Program-made: the position numbers and the translations under genes
Assembly (NCBI RefSeq): GCF_024464185.1
Contig: NZ_JANHAU010000004.1
Location: 1 to 64,000, forward strand
DNA from: Haloarchaeobius salinus
GTDB taxonomy: Archaea; Halobacteriota; Halobacteria; Halobacteriales; Natrialbaceae
Direction of reading: 5' to 3'
Length of the DNA stretch: 64,000 bases
The notes under the pieces: generated by a model
The model's input: only the letters and a program-made list of their open reading frames with translations
What the model was told of the DNA's origin: nothing
Databases searched by the model: none
Part shown: positions 51,961 through 61,605 of the stretch, piece after piece
Position numbering within the stretch: the first letter of the stretch is position 1
Layout of the letters: each line of letters opens with the position of its first letter

Positions 51961-53061
51961 CTACTCCTCCGTCGGCACGCCACAGAGGCGGCCGTCCTCG
52001 TCGAACCGCTTCGCCCGCAGGTAGCGCGCCCGGTAGCGGTTCGCACCCTCGTACACGTCGGCCTCGCGGATCTCGTCGGTGCGACCGTCCGCGACCGCGT
52101 CGACGATGGCCTCCAGCTGCTCCTTCTCGCTCGGCGTCAGCTCGAACTCGTAGGTGCGCTCGGCCTCCTCCTCGAGCTTCGTCCACTTCCGGGCGGCGGC
52201 GACGACGAGCGAGCAGGGCTCCCGGCAGGGGAACGTCCCGTCGCCACCGGGCGTGTCGAGGTGGTCGTCCTCGTCGTACTGCCACTCGCGCCGTTTGAGA
52301 CACTGCGAGTCGACGCAGGCGGCCTCGGTGACCCACTCGACGGCCTCGCGGGGGAGCTCGTCGACGACGTCGTAGATGCCGGTCTGGCGCTCGGCGGTCT
52401 CCCGCCAGTGGCTCACGTCGAGCGTCCCCTCGTGCTCGCGATGCCAGTTCTCGACGGTCGCGGGGTAGACGAAGCCCAGCGCCTCCTTCAGCTCGCCGCT
52501 GGTGAGGTCCCGCAGCATCCAGCCGTCGACGAGCGAGGGCGCGGTCTTCAGCGGCCGGTAGCGTCCGCGGTCGTCGTACTTCGACAGGTCGCGCAGGTCA
52601 CGGGGCTCGTCGTGGACGGTGAGGTCCGCGGGGTCGGCCTCGCTGTCGTCGACGTGGCGGAGCTCGTACCGCCGGTAGCCGACCTCGCCGAGCTCGACGG
52701 TGACGAGTAGCTCTCCCCACTCGTGGTGGATACCGTCCGCCTCCATCGCGTCGTAGCGTGCCTGTACGGTGTGCTCGTCGGCCGCCTCCAGCCAGCGCAG
52801 GAAGTCGCGGCGGGCGGTTCCCTCGCCACCCACGACGACGGTCCAGAAGTGCCAGTTGGTGACCCACTCGGCGTTGGCGGCGGCGACGCGTTCGAGCTCC
52901 TCGACCGAGAGGTGCTCACGGTGGAGGTCCGGCACCTCGAACACGTAGCCGTCGTCCTCGTACCCCACTGTGAGCCCGTCGAACTCGACCGGGCCCTCCG
53001 TCACGGCGTCGACGAGGTCCTCGAACTGGTCGGGGGCGAGTCCGGCTTCGGTGGCAGCCAT
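51961..53061 (-). CDS. DR2241 family protein, CbiX partner
   Basis: The 366-residue protein matches the DR2241 family usually found next to CbiX in archaea. Four cysteines (CVDSQC and CREPC, about 250-290) may bind an iron-sulfur cluster. A role in siroheme or cobalamin ring metallation or in handling of sirohydrochlorin is inferred from its steady neighbour. It begins three bases after the cbiX stop. Confidence 0.8.
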   Translation of the reverse strand: MAATEAGLAPDQFEDLVDAVTEGPVEFDGLTVGYEDDGYVFEVPDLHREHLSVEELERVAAANAEWVTNWHFWTVVVGGEGTARRDFLRWLEAADEHTVQARYDAMEADGIHHEWGELLVTVELGEVGYRRYELRHVDDSEADPADLTVHDEPRDLRDLSKYDDRGRYRPLKTAPSLVDGWMLRDLTSGELKEALGFVYPATVENWHREHEGTLDVSHWRETAERQTGIYDVVDELPREAVEWVTEAACVDSQCLKRREWQYDEDDHLDTPGGDGTFPCREPCSLVVAAARKWTKLEEEAERTYEFELTPSEKEQLEAIVDAVADGRTDEIREADVYEGANRYRARYLRAKRFDEDGRLCGVPTEE

Positions 53062-53063
53062 CG

Positions 53064-53939
53064 TCAGTCACCCGACGCCGGCACGCCGCCGGTCGCCTCG
53101 CGGACCTTCTCGAGCGCGTCGCGCACGTCTGCTCCGGCCTCGGCGGCGCGTTCGAGGATGACGTCGGCCATGAACTCCTCGGTACCGACCGCGCCGGCGT
53201 ACCAGATGCGGTGGCCGTCGACCTCCGCGGGCGTGTCCCAGCCCTCGCGGTAATCGTCGGTGAGGCCCATGTCCTCGGGGATGTCCTCCTGGGTGTGGTA
53301 GCCGTCGGCGACGAACAGCGGGACGACGACGACGTCCTCGCTCTCGAAGTAGTCGGTGACGTCGTCGACCTCCGGCTCCTCGTCCATGTAGAGCGCCTTC
53401 ACCTCGTCGAAGCGGCCGGTGGCGCGGATGCGGTCGGCGTGGTACTCGATGGCCTTCGCGGAGTTCTCGTTGCGCTCGGTGCCGTGGCCGACGACCGCGA
53501 GGCCGAACCCCTCACCGACGTCCGGGTCCCCCGTGACCGTCTCGGCGCGCTTGACGATGACGTCGGACATCGCGTCGTGGGTGCCGACGGGGCCACAGTA
53601 GTGGATGGTCTTGTCGACGTCCTCGGCGTACAGCGTCGCCTGCGACGCGCTCGTGCCGTCGGAGTCCCAGAGCTCGGGCTCCCAGTCGTCGAGGCGGAGC
53701 TCGCGGGGGATGACCTCCTCGGTGAAGTAGCCCTCGCTGATGAACAGCGGGACGACGAACACCGCCTCGGACTCGACCGTCCGGAGGGCGTCGCGGAAGC
53801 TCGGCTCCTCCTTCCAGAACGCCTCGCGCACCTCGTCGAACGCGCCCGACTCTCGGATGGTGTCCGCGTGGGCGTACGTCGGCGCGCTCGACTCGGGATT
53901 GAGGTGCGACCCGTGTGCCACGATGACCAGCGCTTGCAT
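53064..53939 (-). CDS. cbiX: sirohydrochlorin chelatase CbiX, two-domain
   Basis: The 291-residue protein holds two CbiX domains in tandem. The first begins MQALVIVAHGSHLNP with the metal-binding histidine, the second has LAVVGHGTERNENS and VVVPLFVADGYHTQEDIP. It inserts cobalt or iron into sirohydrochlorin for cobalamin or siroheme. It is first in a two-gene operon with the DR2241 gene. Confidence 0.92.
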   Translation of the reverse strand: MQALVIVAHGSHLNPESSAPTYAHADTIRESGAFDEVREAFWKEEPSFRDALRTVESEAVFVVPLFISEGYFTEEVIPRELRLDDWEPELWDSDGTSASQATLYAEDVDKTIHYCGPVGTHDAMSDVIVKRAETVTGDPDVGEGFGLAVVGHGTERNENSAKAIEYHADRIRATGRFDEVKALYMDEEPEVDDVTDYFESEDVVVVPLFVADGYHTQEDIPEDMGLTDDYREGWDTPAEVDGHRIWYAGAVGTEEFMADVILERAAEAGADVRDALEKVREATGGVPASGD

Positions 53940-54070
53940 ATGCGTCGCTCAGGCTGGGATACCCTTAGTGACTTCGTCTGCGGCACCCACCGGCCGACCG
54001 CGTCCTGTGGCCACCCCAGGCCCACACGGACGGAAACGCCTAATTGTCATCGGTCGTAACACTCGCGAAA

Positions 54071-55276
54071 ATGTCCCCCCGCCCTCGCTCCCTCGTCGCG
54101 TTCGCTCTCCTGCTCGTCGTCGGTGCGGGCTGTCTGGGCCTCGTCGACGACGGCGAAACGGCGACCCCGACGGTCGACGGCGACGAGGCCGTCGATGCCT
54201 ACGAGTCCATCGACGGCGTCCACGCCGTCGTCGAGACGACCATCACCCACGGGAACAGCACCGAACACCGGCAGTCGGCGGTGTGGATCCGACCCGGGAG
54301 CGGTGCCGTCCGCGAGGAGATCCGCGAGCCGGCGTCCCGCGACGGCAACCTCGTGGTCGCGAACGGCTCGCAGCTCTGGGTGTACGACGAGAGCCGGCAG
54401 GTCGTCCGGACGCAGTCGTACGAGCGTGGCCAGGGCGACGCGGTCCGGATGGACGCGTTCCTCCGGCAGGTGTTCGACGCGGTCGCGGCGAGCGGGAACG
54501 AGACCGTCCGGTCCCCACCGACCGTCGGCATGGGGCCGGCCCCGTCGGTGCCCGTCGAGGGTGAGGCGGGCGACGAGGTCAGGAACGCGACGACGACCGT
54601 GGAGAACTACACCGCGACGTACGAGGGCACGGAGACCGTCGCCGGTCGCGAGACCCACGTCGTCGAGCTGGCCCCCAGCGGCGACGTGCCGACGGTCGCG
54701 TCGGACCTGCGCATCCGGTACTACCTCGACGCCGAGCGCTACTTCCCGGTGAAGGTGACCCGGTCGATGACGGTCAACGGGGAGGAGTTCCGCGTCGTCA
54801 CCCGGTACACGGACGTCGAGTTCGACCCGGGCATCGCCGACTCGCGGTTCCGGTTCGACCCGCCCGAGGAGGCGAGCGTGGTCGACCTCGACGAGAGCCA
54901 GGAGACGTTCGAGACACGCGCCGCGGCGGCCGCGAACGTCACGATGGCGCTTCCGGAGCCGGACGTGCCCGACGGCTACGAGCTGTTCCGGGTCGGCGTC
55001 CTCCGTGGCGAGATCACGACCGTGACCGTGTTCTACCGGAACGACGCCGGGGACGTGCTCTACGTGAGCAAGCACTCCGAACCGCGGTCGACGGGCTCGG
55101 CCGACGGTGTCACCGTCGACGTCGCCGGGAGCGAGGGTCGGTACGTCGCGACCGACTCGCTGGGTTCGGTCGTCTGGTCCTGCGCGGACGGGCGGCAGTA
55201 CGCGGTCGTCTCGGTGGAGGGCTCGCTGTCGCAGTCCGAGGTCGTCGCCATCGCGCGGTCGAGTGGCTGTGCGTGA
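54071..55276 (+). CDS. LolA-like lipoprotein with DUF4367-like end
   Basis: The 401-residue protein has a Sec-type lipoprotein signal with lipobox VGAGC (Cys about 21). A LolA/LppX-like fold follows (about 40-280; VHAVVETTITHGNSTEHRQSAVW, LRIRYYLDAERYFPVKVTRSMTVNGEE). The last 110 residues look like a DUF4367-type domain (VPDGYELFRVGVLRGEITTVTVFYR). It may bind lipid or act at the cell surface. Single gene. Confidence 0.82.
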   Translation: MSPRPRSLVAFALLLVVGAGCLGLVDDGETATPTVDGDEAVDAYESIDGVHAVVETTITHGNSTEHRQSAVWIRPGSGAVREEIREPASRDGNLVVANGSQLWVYDESRQVVRTQSYERGQGDAVRMDAFLRQVFDAVAASGNETVRSPPTVGMGPAPSVPVEGEAGDEVRNATTTVENYTATYEGTETVAGRETHVVELAPSGDVPTVASDLRIRYYLDAERYFPVKVTRSMTVNGEEFRVVTRYTDVEFDPGIADSRFRFDPPEEASVVDLDESQETFETRAAAAANVTMALPEPDVPDGYELFRVGVLRGEITTVTVFYRNDAGDVLYVSKHSEPRSTGSADGVTVDVAGSEGRYVATDSLGSVVWSCADGRQYAVVSVEGSLSQSEVVAIARSSGCA

Positions 55277-55277
55277 G

Positions 55278-55361
55278 CTACGTCGCGGGCTCGAACGCCG
55301 GTGCGAAGTCGACCTCGCCCGCGGTGTAGTGCTCGCCGTTCGAGCCGACGTACGTCGACAT
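55278..55361 (-). CDS. possible 27-residue peptide
   Basis: A short frame encodes a peptide running from MSTYVGSNGEHYTAG to FAPAFEPAT, with haloarchaeal codon use and no basic bias. It ends two bases after the LolA-like gene stop. No promoter stands out. The stretch 55362-55599 shows nothing further. It may be a small protein or a remnant. Confidence 0.3.
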   Translation of the reverse strand: MSTYVGSNGEHYTAGEVDFAPAFEPAT

Positions 55362-55599
55362 CAGCGACCCTCCGTCCGGCGTGTTCCGCGGTGGCTGTCT
55401 GCGGGCGCTACGGGCCGGTCCTCCCCGGAGTCGTGGTGAATCGAGCGACAGGGGACGGCTCGGCGGGCGGCTCCAAAGGCGTTCCCACGGTTGTGAAACG
55501 ATGGCACAGCGGGGTGCCGAGCGGTCCGTTCGACGCACTCGACGGTCGGTCGGGTCGCTGCAATCGCTCCGCTATCCGGTCGGATATCGGGAGAAGAAC

Positions 55600-55716
55600 T
55601 CAGTCGTCTCGCGGTTCGTCGGGGGACTCGCCGCCTCGCTCCCAGACGTTCGTGACGGACTCCCCGTTCGGTGGTGTGTGGCTCACGTCTTTCATCGTGC
55701 GCTTGTCGTTCGTCAT
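55600..55716 (-). CDS. possible 38-residue small protein
   Basis: The frame starts MTNDKRTMKDVSHTPPNG and ends ESPDEPRDD. A TTTTATA box (minus strand, 55742-55748) lies about 29 bases before the ATG, as for leaderless haloarchaeal genes. No domain is recognised. Confidence 0.45.
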   Translation of the reverse strand: MTNDKRTMKDVSHTPPNGESVTNVWERGGESPDEPRDD

Positions 55717-55740
55717 CGTGATACTTCGTAGCACAAGACT

Positions 55741-55803
55741 CGTATAAAACCGTTTCTGACGACTGGTTATAAGACTTAGTAGCATATTAATACCTAATAT
55801 TCT
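55741..55803. promoter_or_regulatory. AT-rich divergent promoter segment
   Basis: The segment contains TATAAAAC, GGTTATAAG, CATATTAAT and CTAATATTC and is far richer in A and T than its surroundings. It lies between the possible 38-residue gene and the aldo/keto reductase. Confidence 0.5.
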
Positions 55804-55876
55804 CCGCCTACCCACGGATGGCGACGGCCACGCCGAAGTGTCAAGGCCTATGCCGACCGCGGTCGAACCCTCGCGC

Positions 55877-56695
55877 ATGGAGTACGAAACGGTCCAGGGC
55901 ACCTCCGTCCCGAAGATCGGCCTCGGCACCTGGCAGACCGCCGGCCAGGAGACCTACGGCGCGGTCCGGACCGCGCTCGCCGCCGGCTACCGACACATCG
56001 ACACCGCCCAGGCGTACGACAACGAACGCTACGTCGGCAACGCCATCCACGACTCGGACGTCGACCGCGAGGAGGTCTTCCTCACCACGAAGGTCCGTCC
56101 CGACCGGTTCCGCCCCGGCCGCCTCAAGCGCTCGGTCGCCAACAGCCTCCGCGAGCTCGACACCGACTACGTCGACCTGCTGCTGCTGCACTGGCCCAAC
56201 CCGCTCGCCGACCTCCGCGAGACGATGGAGGCGATGGCCGACCTCGTCGAACGCGGCGACGTCCGCCACGTCGGCGTCTCGAACTTCTCGAAGAGACGGC
56301 TGATGAAGGCCCAGCGCGTCTCCCCCGAACCCATCTTCACCAACCAGGTGAAGTTCCACCCGTTCAAGCCCCAGCGCGAGCTGCTGCGCTACTGCCAGGA
56401 CTCGGACGTGCTGCTGACGGCGTACTCGCCGCTCGGGACCGGCGGCGTCCTCGGCGACGACCTCCTCCGACGCATCGGCGACTACTACGACAAGACCCCC
56501 GCGCAGGTCGCGCTCCGCTGGGCAACCCAGCACCAGAACGTCGTCGCCATCCCGAAGTCCACGAGCAAGGACCACATCGAGCAGAACGTCGACGTCTTCG
56601 ATTTCTCGCTGGACAGGGACGAGCTCGACCGCATCGCCCGCCCCGACCCCGTCAAGAACGGGCTGGCGTTCGCGAAGGGCACCATCGGTATCTGA
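55877..56695 (+). CDS. aldo/keto reductase
   Basis: The 272-residue NADPH-dependent enzyme has the family motifs IGLGTWQTAG, GYRHIDTAQAYDNE (catalytic Asp and Tyr), LLLLHWPNPL (His) and the cofactor site VVAIPKSTSKDHIEQN. The start at 55877 (MEYETVQGTSVPKIG) fits the family; a longer frame adds about 13 residues. The substrate is unknown. Confidence 0.9.
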   Translation: MEYETVQGTSVPKIGLGTWQTAGQETYGAVRTALAAGYRHIDTAQAYDNERYVGNAIHDSDVDREEVFLTTKVRPDRFRPGRLKRSVANSLRELDTDYVDLLLLHWPNPLADLRETMEAMADLVERGDVRHVGVSNFSKRRLMKAQRVSPEPIFTNQVKFHPFKPQRELLRYCQDSDVLLTAYSPLGTGGVLGDDLLRRIGDYYDKTPAQVALRWATQHQNVVAIPKSTSKDHIEQNVDVFDFSLDRDELDRIARPDPVKNGLAFAKGTIGI

Positions 56696-56843
56696 GGTCG
56701 ACACCCCCGAATCGGCCGCTGTCGCTCCTGTTGCTGGTCGGACCAGTACCGGCCGGATCGTCCCGACGCCATCGTCTCGCCCGGCACCCACCGGCCGTGC
56801 CCGGAACGTTCAACCGACCCACGCCCCAATCCACGCCCAAGCG

Positions 56844-58121
56844 ATGGCGGACTCCGGAGACGGACAGCGCGAACAGGCGGCGAGGCTCCCGGGCGTCGAG
56901 CCCGAAGAGGGCCCCGACCGCATCGTCCTGCACGTCGACATGGACTGCTTCTACGCGGCCTGCGAACGGTTGCGGGAGCCCGAACTCGAGGGCGAGCCGG
57001 TCGTGGTCGGGATGGGCTACGAGCCGGGCGACGACGCCGGTGCGGTGGCGACGGCGAGCTACGAGGCCCGCGAGTACGGCGTCGAGAGCGCACAGGCCAT
57101 CACGACCGCGCTGGAGCGCCTGCCCCGCCGTGCCGACGCCGACGCCGACGACCCCGAGGGAACCGGGCTCTACCGCCCCGTCGACCTGGACTACTACGAC
57201 TCGGTCGCGAGCGACGTGAAGGACATCCTCCACGACTGCGCCGACACTGTCCGCGAGGTGAGCATCGACGAGGCGTATCTCGACGTGACCGACCGGACGG
57301 ACTGGTCGGTCGCCGAGGGGTTCGCCCGCCACGTCAAACAGCGCATCGAGCGCGAGGTCGGCGTCGTCGCCAGCGTCGGCGTCGCACCGAACATGAGCGC
57401 CGCGAAGGTCGCCAGCGACCACGACAAGCCCGACGGCCTCGTAGTGGTGCCGCCCGACGAGCTTCGGCGGTTCCTCGACCCCCTTCCCGTCGAGGAGATC
57501 CACGGCGTCGGCCCGGTGACCGCACGGGAGCTCCGCGACGAGTTCGGCGTCGAGACCGCTGGCGACCTCGCCGCGTCGGACCGCCGGGCACTGGCGGACC
57601 GGTTCGGCGAGCGCGGCCCGGAGCTCAGGGACCGGGCACGGGGACACGACGACCGGCCGGTGACGCCCCGTGGACTGCCGAAGAGCTTCTCGCGGGAGTC
57701 GGCGTTCGGCGAGCCCGTCACGGCACCGGAGCCGAAGGTCGAGCAGGTGCGCACGCTGGCGGAAGCCGTGGCCGACCGTGCCGACCGGCGGGGTGCGCTC
57801 TACCGGACCATCGGCATCAAGGCCGTCGAACCACCGTTCGACGTGAACACCCGCGAGCGGTCGCTGCCGGGTCCCGTCGCCGACGAGGAGCTGGTCGTCG
57901 ACACGGCGCTGGAGCTCGTCGCCGAGTTCGACGACGTGCCCGTACGGAAGGTCGGCGTGCGCGTCTCGAACCTCTCGTTCACCGAGCGCAACCAGGCGAG
58001 CCTCGACTCCTGGGAGTCCGACGAGGGCCGGGCGGCCACCGACGGCACCTCTCGGAACCGCTCGCGTGCGTGGCGACCGGACGACTCGGACGGCCAGTCA
58101 ACGCTGACCGATTTCCAGTAG
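56844..58121 (+). CDS. dinB: DNA polymerase IV (DinB, Y family)
   Basis: The 425-residue polymerase has the Y-family motifs HVDMDCFYAACE and REVSIDEAYLD with the catalytic acidic residues, an HhH in IHGVGPVTARELRDEFG, and the little-finger domain (about 270-390). The extreme C terminus QSTLTDFQ is a PCNA-interacting motif. It copies past damaged bases. Confidence 0.93.
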   Translation: MADSGDGQREQAARLPGVEPEEGPDRIVLHVDMDCFYAACERLREPELEGEPVVVGMGYEPGDDAGAVATASYEAREYGVESAQAITTALERLPRRADADADDPEGTGLYRPVDLDYYDSVASDVKDILHDCADTVREVSIDEAYLDVTDRTDWSVAEGFARHVKQRIEREVGVVASVGVAPNMSAAKVASDHDKPDGLVVVPPDELRRFLDPLPVEEIHGVGPVTARELRDEFGVETAGDLAASDRRALADRFGERGPELRDRARGHDDRPVTPRGLPKSFSRESAFGEPVTAPEPKVEQVRTLAEAVADRADRRGALYRTIGIKAVEPPFDVNTRERSLPGPVADEELVVDTALELVAEFDDVPVRKVGVRVSNLSFTERNQASLDSWESDEGRAATDGTSRNRSRAWRPDDSDGQSTLTDFQ

Positions 58122-58189
58122 CGCCGGGCGCGGCCAATGGAACTTATATGGCCCGGCACCCGAGATGGGGTAGACGCACTCTCATCAGC

Positions 58190-59518
58190 ATGGCTGACGA
58201 CGATATGGACTTCTACGAACTTCTGGAGATAGACGAGGACGCCTCCCAGGACGAGGTGAAGGAGGCGTTCCGCTCGAAGGTACGGGAGTACCACCCGGAC
58301 CTCAACGACGACCCCGACGCCCCCGCCCAGTTCAACGCCCTGAAGAAGGCCTACGAGACCCTCAACGACTCCTCGGAGCGGAACGCCTACGACCGCCTCG
58401 GACACAGGGACTACGTCGCAAAGCGCATCGGCGGGTTCCCCTCCGGCGACATCTGGGGGAACCGCTCCAGCGGCGACGACGACGCCGGTGGACCGACGAG
58501 TCGGTCGAGCAGCTCGTCGACCCGGTCCACCTCGACGGGCAGTTCCACCGGCTCGACACGCGCCGGACGGAGTCGGTCCAGCGGTAACCGTTCGGGGAGC
58601 GGCAGCCGTTCGGGGAGCGGTAGCCGTTCGACGGCGAGCTCGTCCGCACAGTCGAGCGCGAGGACCACGGGCTCGTCTCAACGGACGAAAACGACCGCCA
58701 GCGCGACCGGGAGCGCGTCGTCGTCACGGGGCACCGGGGGGACCGCCACGGGAACCACGACCGGCGGGGGCGGGTCGACCACCGGTACCCGGTCCTCGCC
58801 TGCAGCGGGCACCAGCGCCGGCGGCTGGACCGACAACGCGCTGTTCAACTGGTGGAACGACCTGAGCCTCGGCTGGCCGCTCATGCTCTCGGCGGTCCTC
58901 CTCTACGTCGGTGGACTCGTCCAGTACGGGCTGGCCCACGAGAGCGGCCTCTCGACGCTCGCGGACCGTCTGCGCGCCGCCGGCACCGACACCGCCGCGC
59001 TGCAGGCCGCCCTCGTCGAGTCCCGGTACGGCCTCACCCAGCCTGCGACGTTCATCGTGGAGGACGGGGCACTGGTCGCCGAGCCACCGCTGCCGACACA
59101 GCAGTGGTACGGTGCACTCGCCGGGCTCGTCGGCGTCACCGTCCTCGCGTTCGGTCTCAACCGGGCGTTCCGCGCCCGCCGGCCGTACAAGTGGGTGACC
59201 ATCAACGAGACCGTCGGCGTCTCGCTCGCCGTCGCCATCGCGGCCGGCGCGTACGGCGGCCCCCTGCTGGCCGGCGCGCTCGTCATGCCGCTGGTCTACC
59301 TGGTCATCGTCCGTCACACCCGGATGGCGTTCCAGTTCAAGCCGACGTACCTCTACGTCGTCGGGGTCTCCGCGCCGCTGGTCGGGCTCGTGCTCGACGC
59401 GGCCGAGGCCGCACCCATGCTCGCGGTCGACCTCGTCGCGATGGTGCTGCCGCTGCTCTCCGTCGTGGTACTCCTCCTGAGTGCCTTCGTGCGCCCGAAG
59501 ATCGCGGCCCGTCTCTGA
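58190..59518 (+). CDS. DnaJ-domain membrane protein
   Basis: The 442-residue protein has an N-terminal J domain (about 5-68; FYELLEIDEDASQDEVKEAF and the HPD motif in YHPDLNDD). A Ser/Thr/Gly/Arg-rich linker (about 95-215) with repeated SGSRSG units follows, then a membrane region with about six helices. No zinc-finger or substrate domain of classical DnaJ is present. It could recruit Hsp70 to the membrane. A TATA element (ACTTATATG) sits about 45 bases before the ATG at 58190. Confidence 0.82.
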   Translation: MADDDMDFYELLEIDEDASQDEVKEAFRSKVREYHPDLNDDPDAPAQFNALKKAYETLNDSSERNAYDRLGHRDYVAKRIGGFPSGDIWGNRSSGDDDAGGPTSRSSSSSTRSTSTGSSTGSTRAGRSRSSGNRSGSGSRSGSGSRSTASSSAQSSARTTGSSQRTKTTASATGSASSSRGTGGTATGTTTGGGGSTTGTRSSPAAGTSAGGWTDNALFNWWNDLSLGWPLMLSAVLLYVGGLVQYGLAHESGLSTLADRLRAAGTDTAALQAALVESRYGLTQPATFIVEDGALVAEPPLPTQQWYGALAGLVGVTVLAFGLNRAFRARRPYKWVTINETVGVSLAVAIAAGAYGGPLLAGALVMPLVYLVIVRHTRMAFQFKPTYLYVVGVSAPLVGLVLDAAEAAPMLAVDLVAMVLPLLSVVVLLLSAFVRPKIAARL

Positions 59519-59543
59519 CCCCCCTCGTCTTCCTTCGCCCGTC

Positions 59544-60188
59544 TCAGCCGACCAGCGTCGCGACGCCCTTCGTCTGCCGGTAGTCCGAGTCGAGGATGGC
59601 CCGGAGTCGCTCGCGTAGCGCCGTCTCCTCCTCGTCGTCCCACGTCTCGGGGTCGGCAACCGGCACCACGAGGAAGCCGCGCCCGCGGACCTCGGTCGCG
59701 TGGATCGCCCGGCCGTCGATGGGGTTCGGGAACCGTCGGCGGAGCGTGGTGTACTCCCGCAGTACCCGGTCGATGGCCGTCGGGCCGACCGGGAGGATGA
59801 TGTGGGCGTTGATGGCCCGGAACTCCGCGTCGAAGAACCGCTCCATCAGCTCGTAGTCCTCGTCGGTGGGCAGCTGTCCGTCGGACAACCGGGGCATGAA
59901 CAGGTAGCTCAGGAAGAGGTTCGTCGGTTCGGGGCCGTCACTGTACGGTTCCGCGAGGAAGCCGACGTCGTGCAGCACGCGCTGCAGTCGGCGCGCACCT
60001 CCGGTCTCGGTGAACGGGACACCCGTCGTCTCGCCGCCGTGGTGGGCGGGCGACGCGCCGACGACGTGGAAGTCGGCGTTGGCGTCGCCGTAGCCGGGGA
60101 CGGCGGCGGGCCCGTCGTCGACCGGGGGGTACTCCGACGGCGGGCGTATGTCGAACGGGTTCGACACCCGGTCCGTTACGTTCTCCAC
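59544..60188 (-). CDS. uracil-DNA glycosylase superfamily protein
   Basis: The 214-residue protein shows the superfamily pattern with FHVVGASPAHHGGETTGVPF near the start and HIILPVGPTAIDRVL in the middle. It probably excises uracil or related bases, but the class is not clear and the usual family-4 cysteines are absent. Confidence 0.78.
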   Translation of the reverse strand: MENVTDRVSNPFDIRPPSEYPPVDDGPAAVPGYGDANADFHVVGASPAHHGGETTGVPFTETGGARRLQRVLHDVGFLAEPYSDGPEPTNLFLSYLFMPRLSDGQLPTDEDYELMERFFDAEFRAINAHIILPVGPTAIDRVLREYTTLRRRFPNPIDGRAIHATEVRGRGFLVVPVADPETWDDEEETALRERLRAILDSDYRQTKGVATLVG

Positions 60189-60281
60189 GCAATCCGGTAG
60201 TCAAGGGGGCCGTATCAAGTTCTCGGCTCCGGTCTCCCGGGCGACGATGCTTTGATTGTCCCGGTCGCCGTCGTCCGGCGT

Positions 60282-60854
60282 ATGAGCGACGACACCCCCG
60301 CGATGACGCGGTTCCCGGTCCCGGACGTCGACGAACTTCCCGACGACCTGCGCGAGCGCATCGACGAGGAGGAGGAGCGCGCCGGCTTCGTCCCGAACGT
60401 CTTCCTCGCCTACGGCTACAAGCCCTCGCACTTCCGCGCGTTCTTCGACTACTACGACGCGCTCGTCGAGGACACCGCGCTCGAACGCGAGGAGGTCGAG
60501 ATGATCGTCGTCGCGGTCAGCGGCGCGAACGACTGCTACTACTGCAACGTCGCCCACGGGGCGCTTGTCCGCATCTACGCGGACGACCCGCACCTCGCCG
60601 ACCAGCTCGTCTCAAACCACCGGATCGCGGACGTCGGCGACGGCCACCGCGCCATGCTCGACCTCGCGGTGAAGCTCACCGAGGAGCCCGCCACGGTCGA
60701 CGAGGCCGACTTCGAGACCCTCCGCGAGCACGGCTTCTCCGAGGAGGCCATCTGGGACATCGGGAGCGTCGCGGCCTTCTTCAACCTCTCGAACAGGATG
60801 GCACATCTGGCCGATATGCGCCCGAACGCCGAGTTCCACACGATGGGGCGGTAA
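60282..60854 (+). CDS. AhpD-like peroxidase-related protein
   Basis: The 190-residue protein has the carboxymuconolactone decarboxylase/AhpD fold with the redox pair in NDCYYCNVAHG, matching the uncharacterised peroxidase-related group. It may reduce hydroperoxides. It diverges from the glycosylase gene. Confidence 0.86.
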   Translation: MSDDTPAMTRFPVPDVDELPDDLRERIDEEEERAGFVPNVFLAYGYKPSHFRAFFDYYDALVEDTALEREEVEMIVVAVSGANDCYYCNVAHGALVRIYADDPHLADQLVSNHRIADVGDGHRAMLDLAVKLTEEPATVDEADFETLREHGFSEEAIWDIGSVAAFFNLSNRMAHLADMRPNAEFHTMGR

Positions 60855-61028
60855 CCACTCTCACACCGAAATCCCCACGAGCCGGGACAAACGACTGAAG
60901 CCGAGAGGCCATCGTGAGCCGGTGTTCGGGCTCGAGCGACGCACCTATCGAACTCGGTTAAATTTACCAACGGGAAAATCTCAAACTATGTCGAAAAGTG
61001 TATGGTGCATAATGGACCACAGTCTGAC

Positions 61029-61514
61029 ATGCGCCAGCTGGACGACACCGACCTGGAGATCCTCCGCCTGCTCCTCGAGGACGCGAGCAGGACGTACAGC
61101 GACATCGCGGAGATCGTCGACGTGTCCCCGCCGACGGTCTCCGACAGAATCGACCGCCTGCGCGAGATGGGCGTCATCCGCCGGTTCACCATCGACCTGG
61201 ACAGCTCGAAGCTCAACGACGGCGTCTCCGTCCTCGTCGAGGCCGAGCTCTCGCCGACCGTCGACGACGGCGTCCTCGAGCGCTTCGCCGCACTCGAGGA
61301 CGTCGAGCACGCGTTCCTCACCGCCGACTCGCGTGTGTTCCTCAACGCGAACGTCCCGGAGGGCGACGTTCGCCAACTGCTCGCGGGCGGGGTCGACCTC
61401 GACCTCGTCGAGCGGTTCGACGTGAGCCTGCTCGTGCAGTCGGAGTGGCGACCGAAGGTCAAGGACCGCGACGCGGGCACCGAGGGCGGACTCGAACAGA
61501 CCGTTCGCCAGTAA
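61029..61514 (+). CDS. Lrp/AsnC regulator without cysteines
   Basis: The 161-residue protein has the AsnC winged helix (DTDLEILRLLLEDASRTYSDIAEIVDVSPPTVSDRIDRL) and a second ligand-binding-like half. Haloarchaeal relatives next to copper chaperone genes often end in a cysteine-rich TRASH domain; this protein ends in a short polar tail and has no cysteine at all. An in-frame GTG at 61002 would add nine residues. Confidence 0.82.
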   Translation: MRQLDDTDLEILRLLLEDASRTYSDIAEIVDVSPPTVSDRIDRLREMGVIRRFTIDLDSSKLNDGVSVLVEAELSPTVDDGVLERFAALEDVEHAFLTADSRVFLNANVPEGDVRQLLAGGVDLDLVERFDVSLLVQSEWRPKVKDRDAGTEGGLEQTVRQ

Positions 61515-61605
61515 CCGGGCGGTCCGTTCGCGCAACCAACCCTCCCGATGGGAAGGCGGGGGGTCGACCAAAACTGTTCTATGCCCGGGTTACGCACGAG
61601 GTGCT

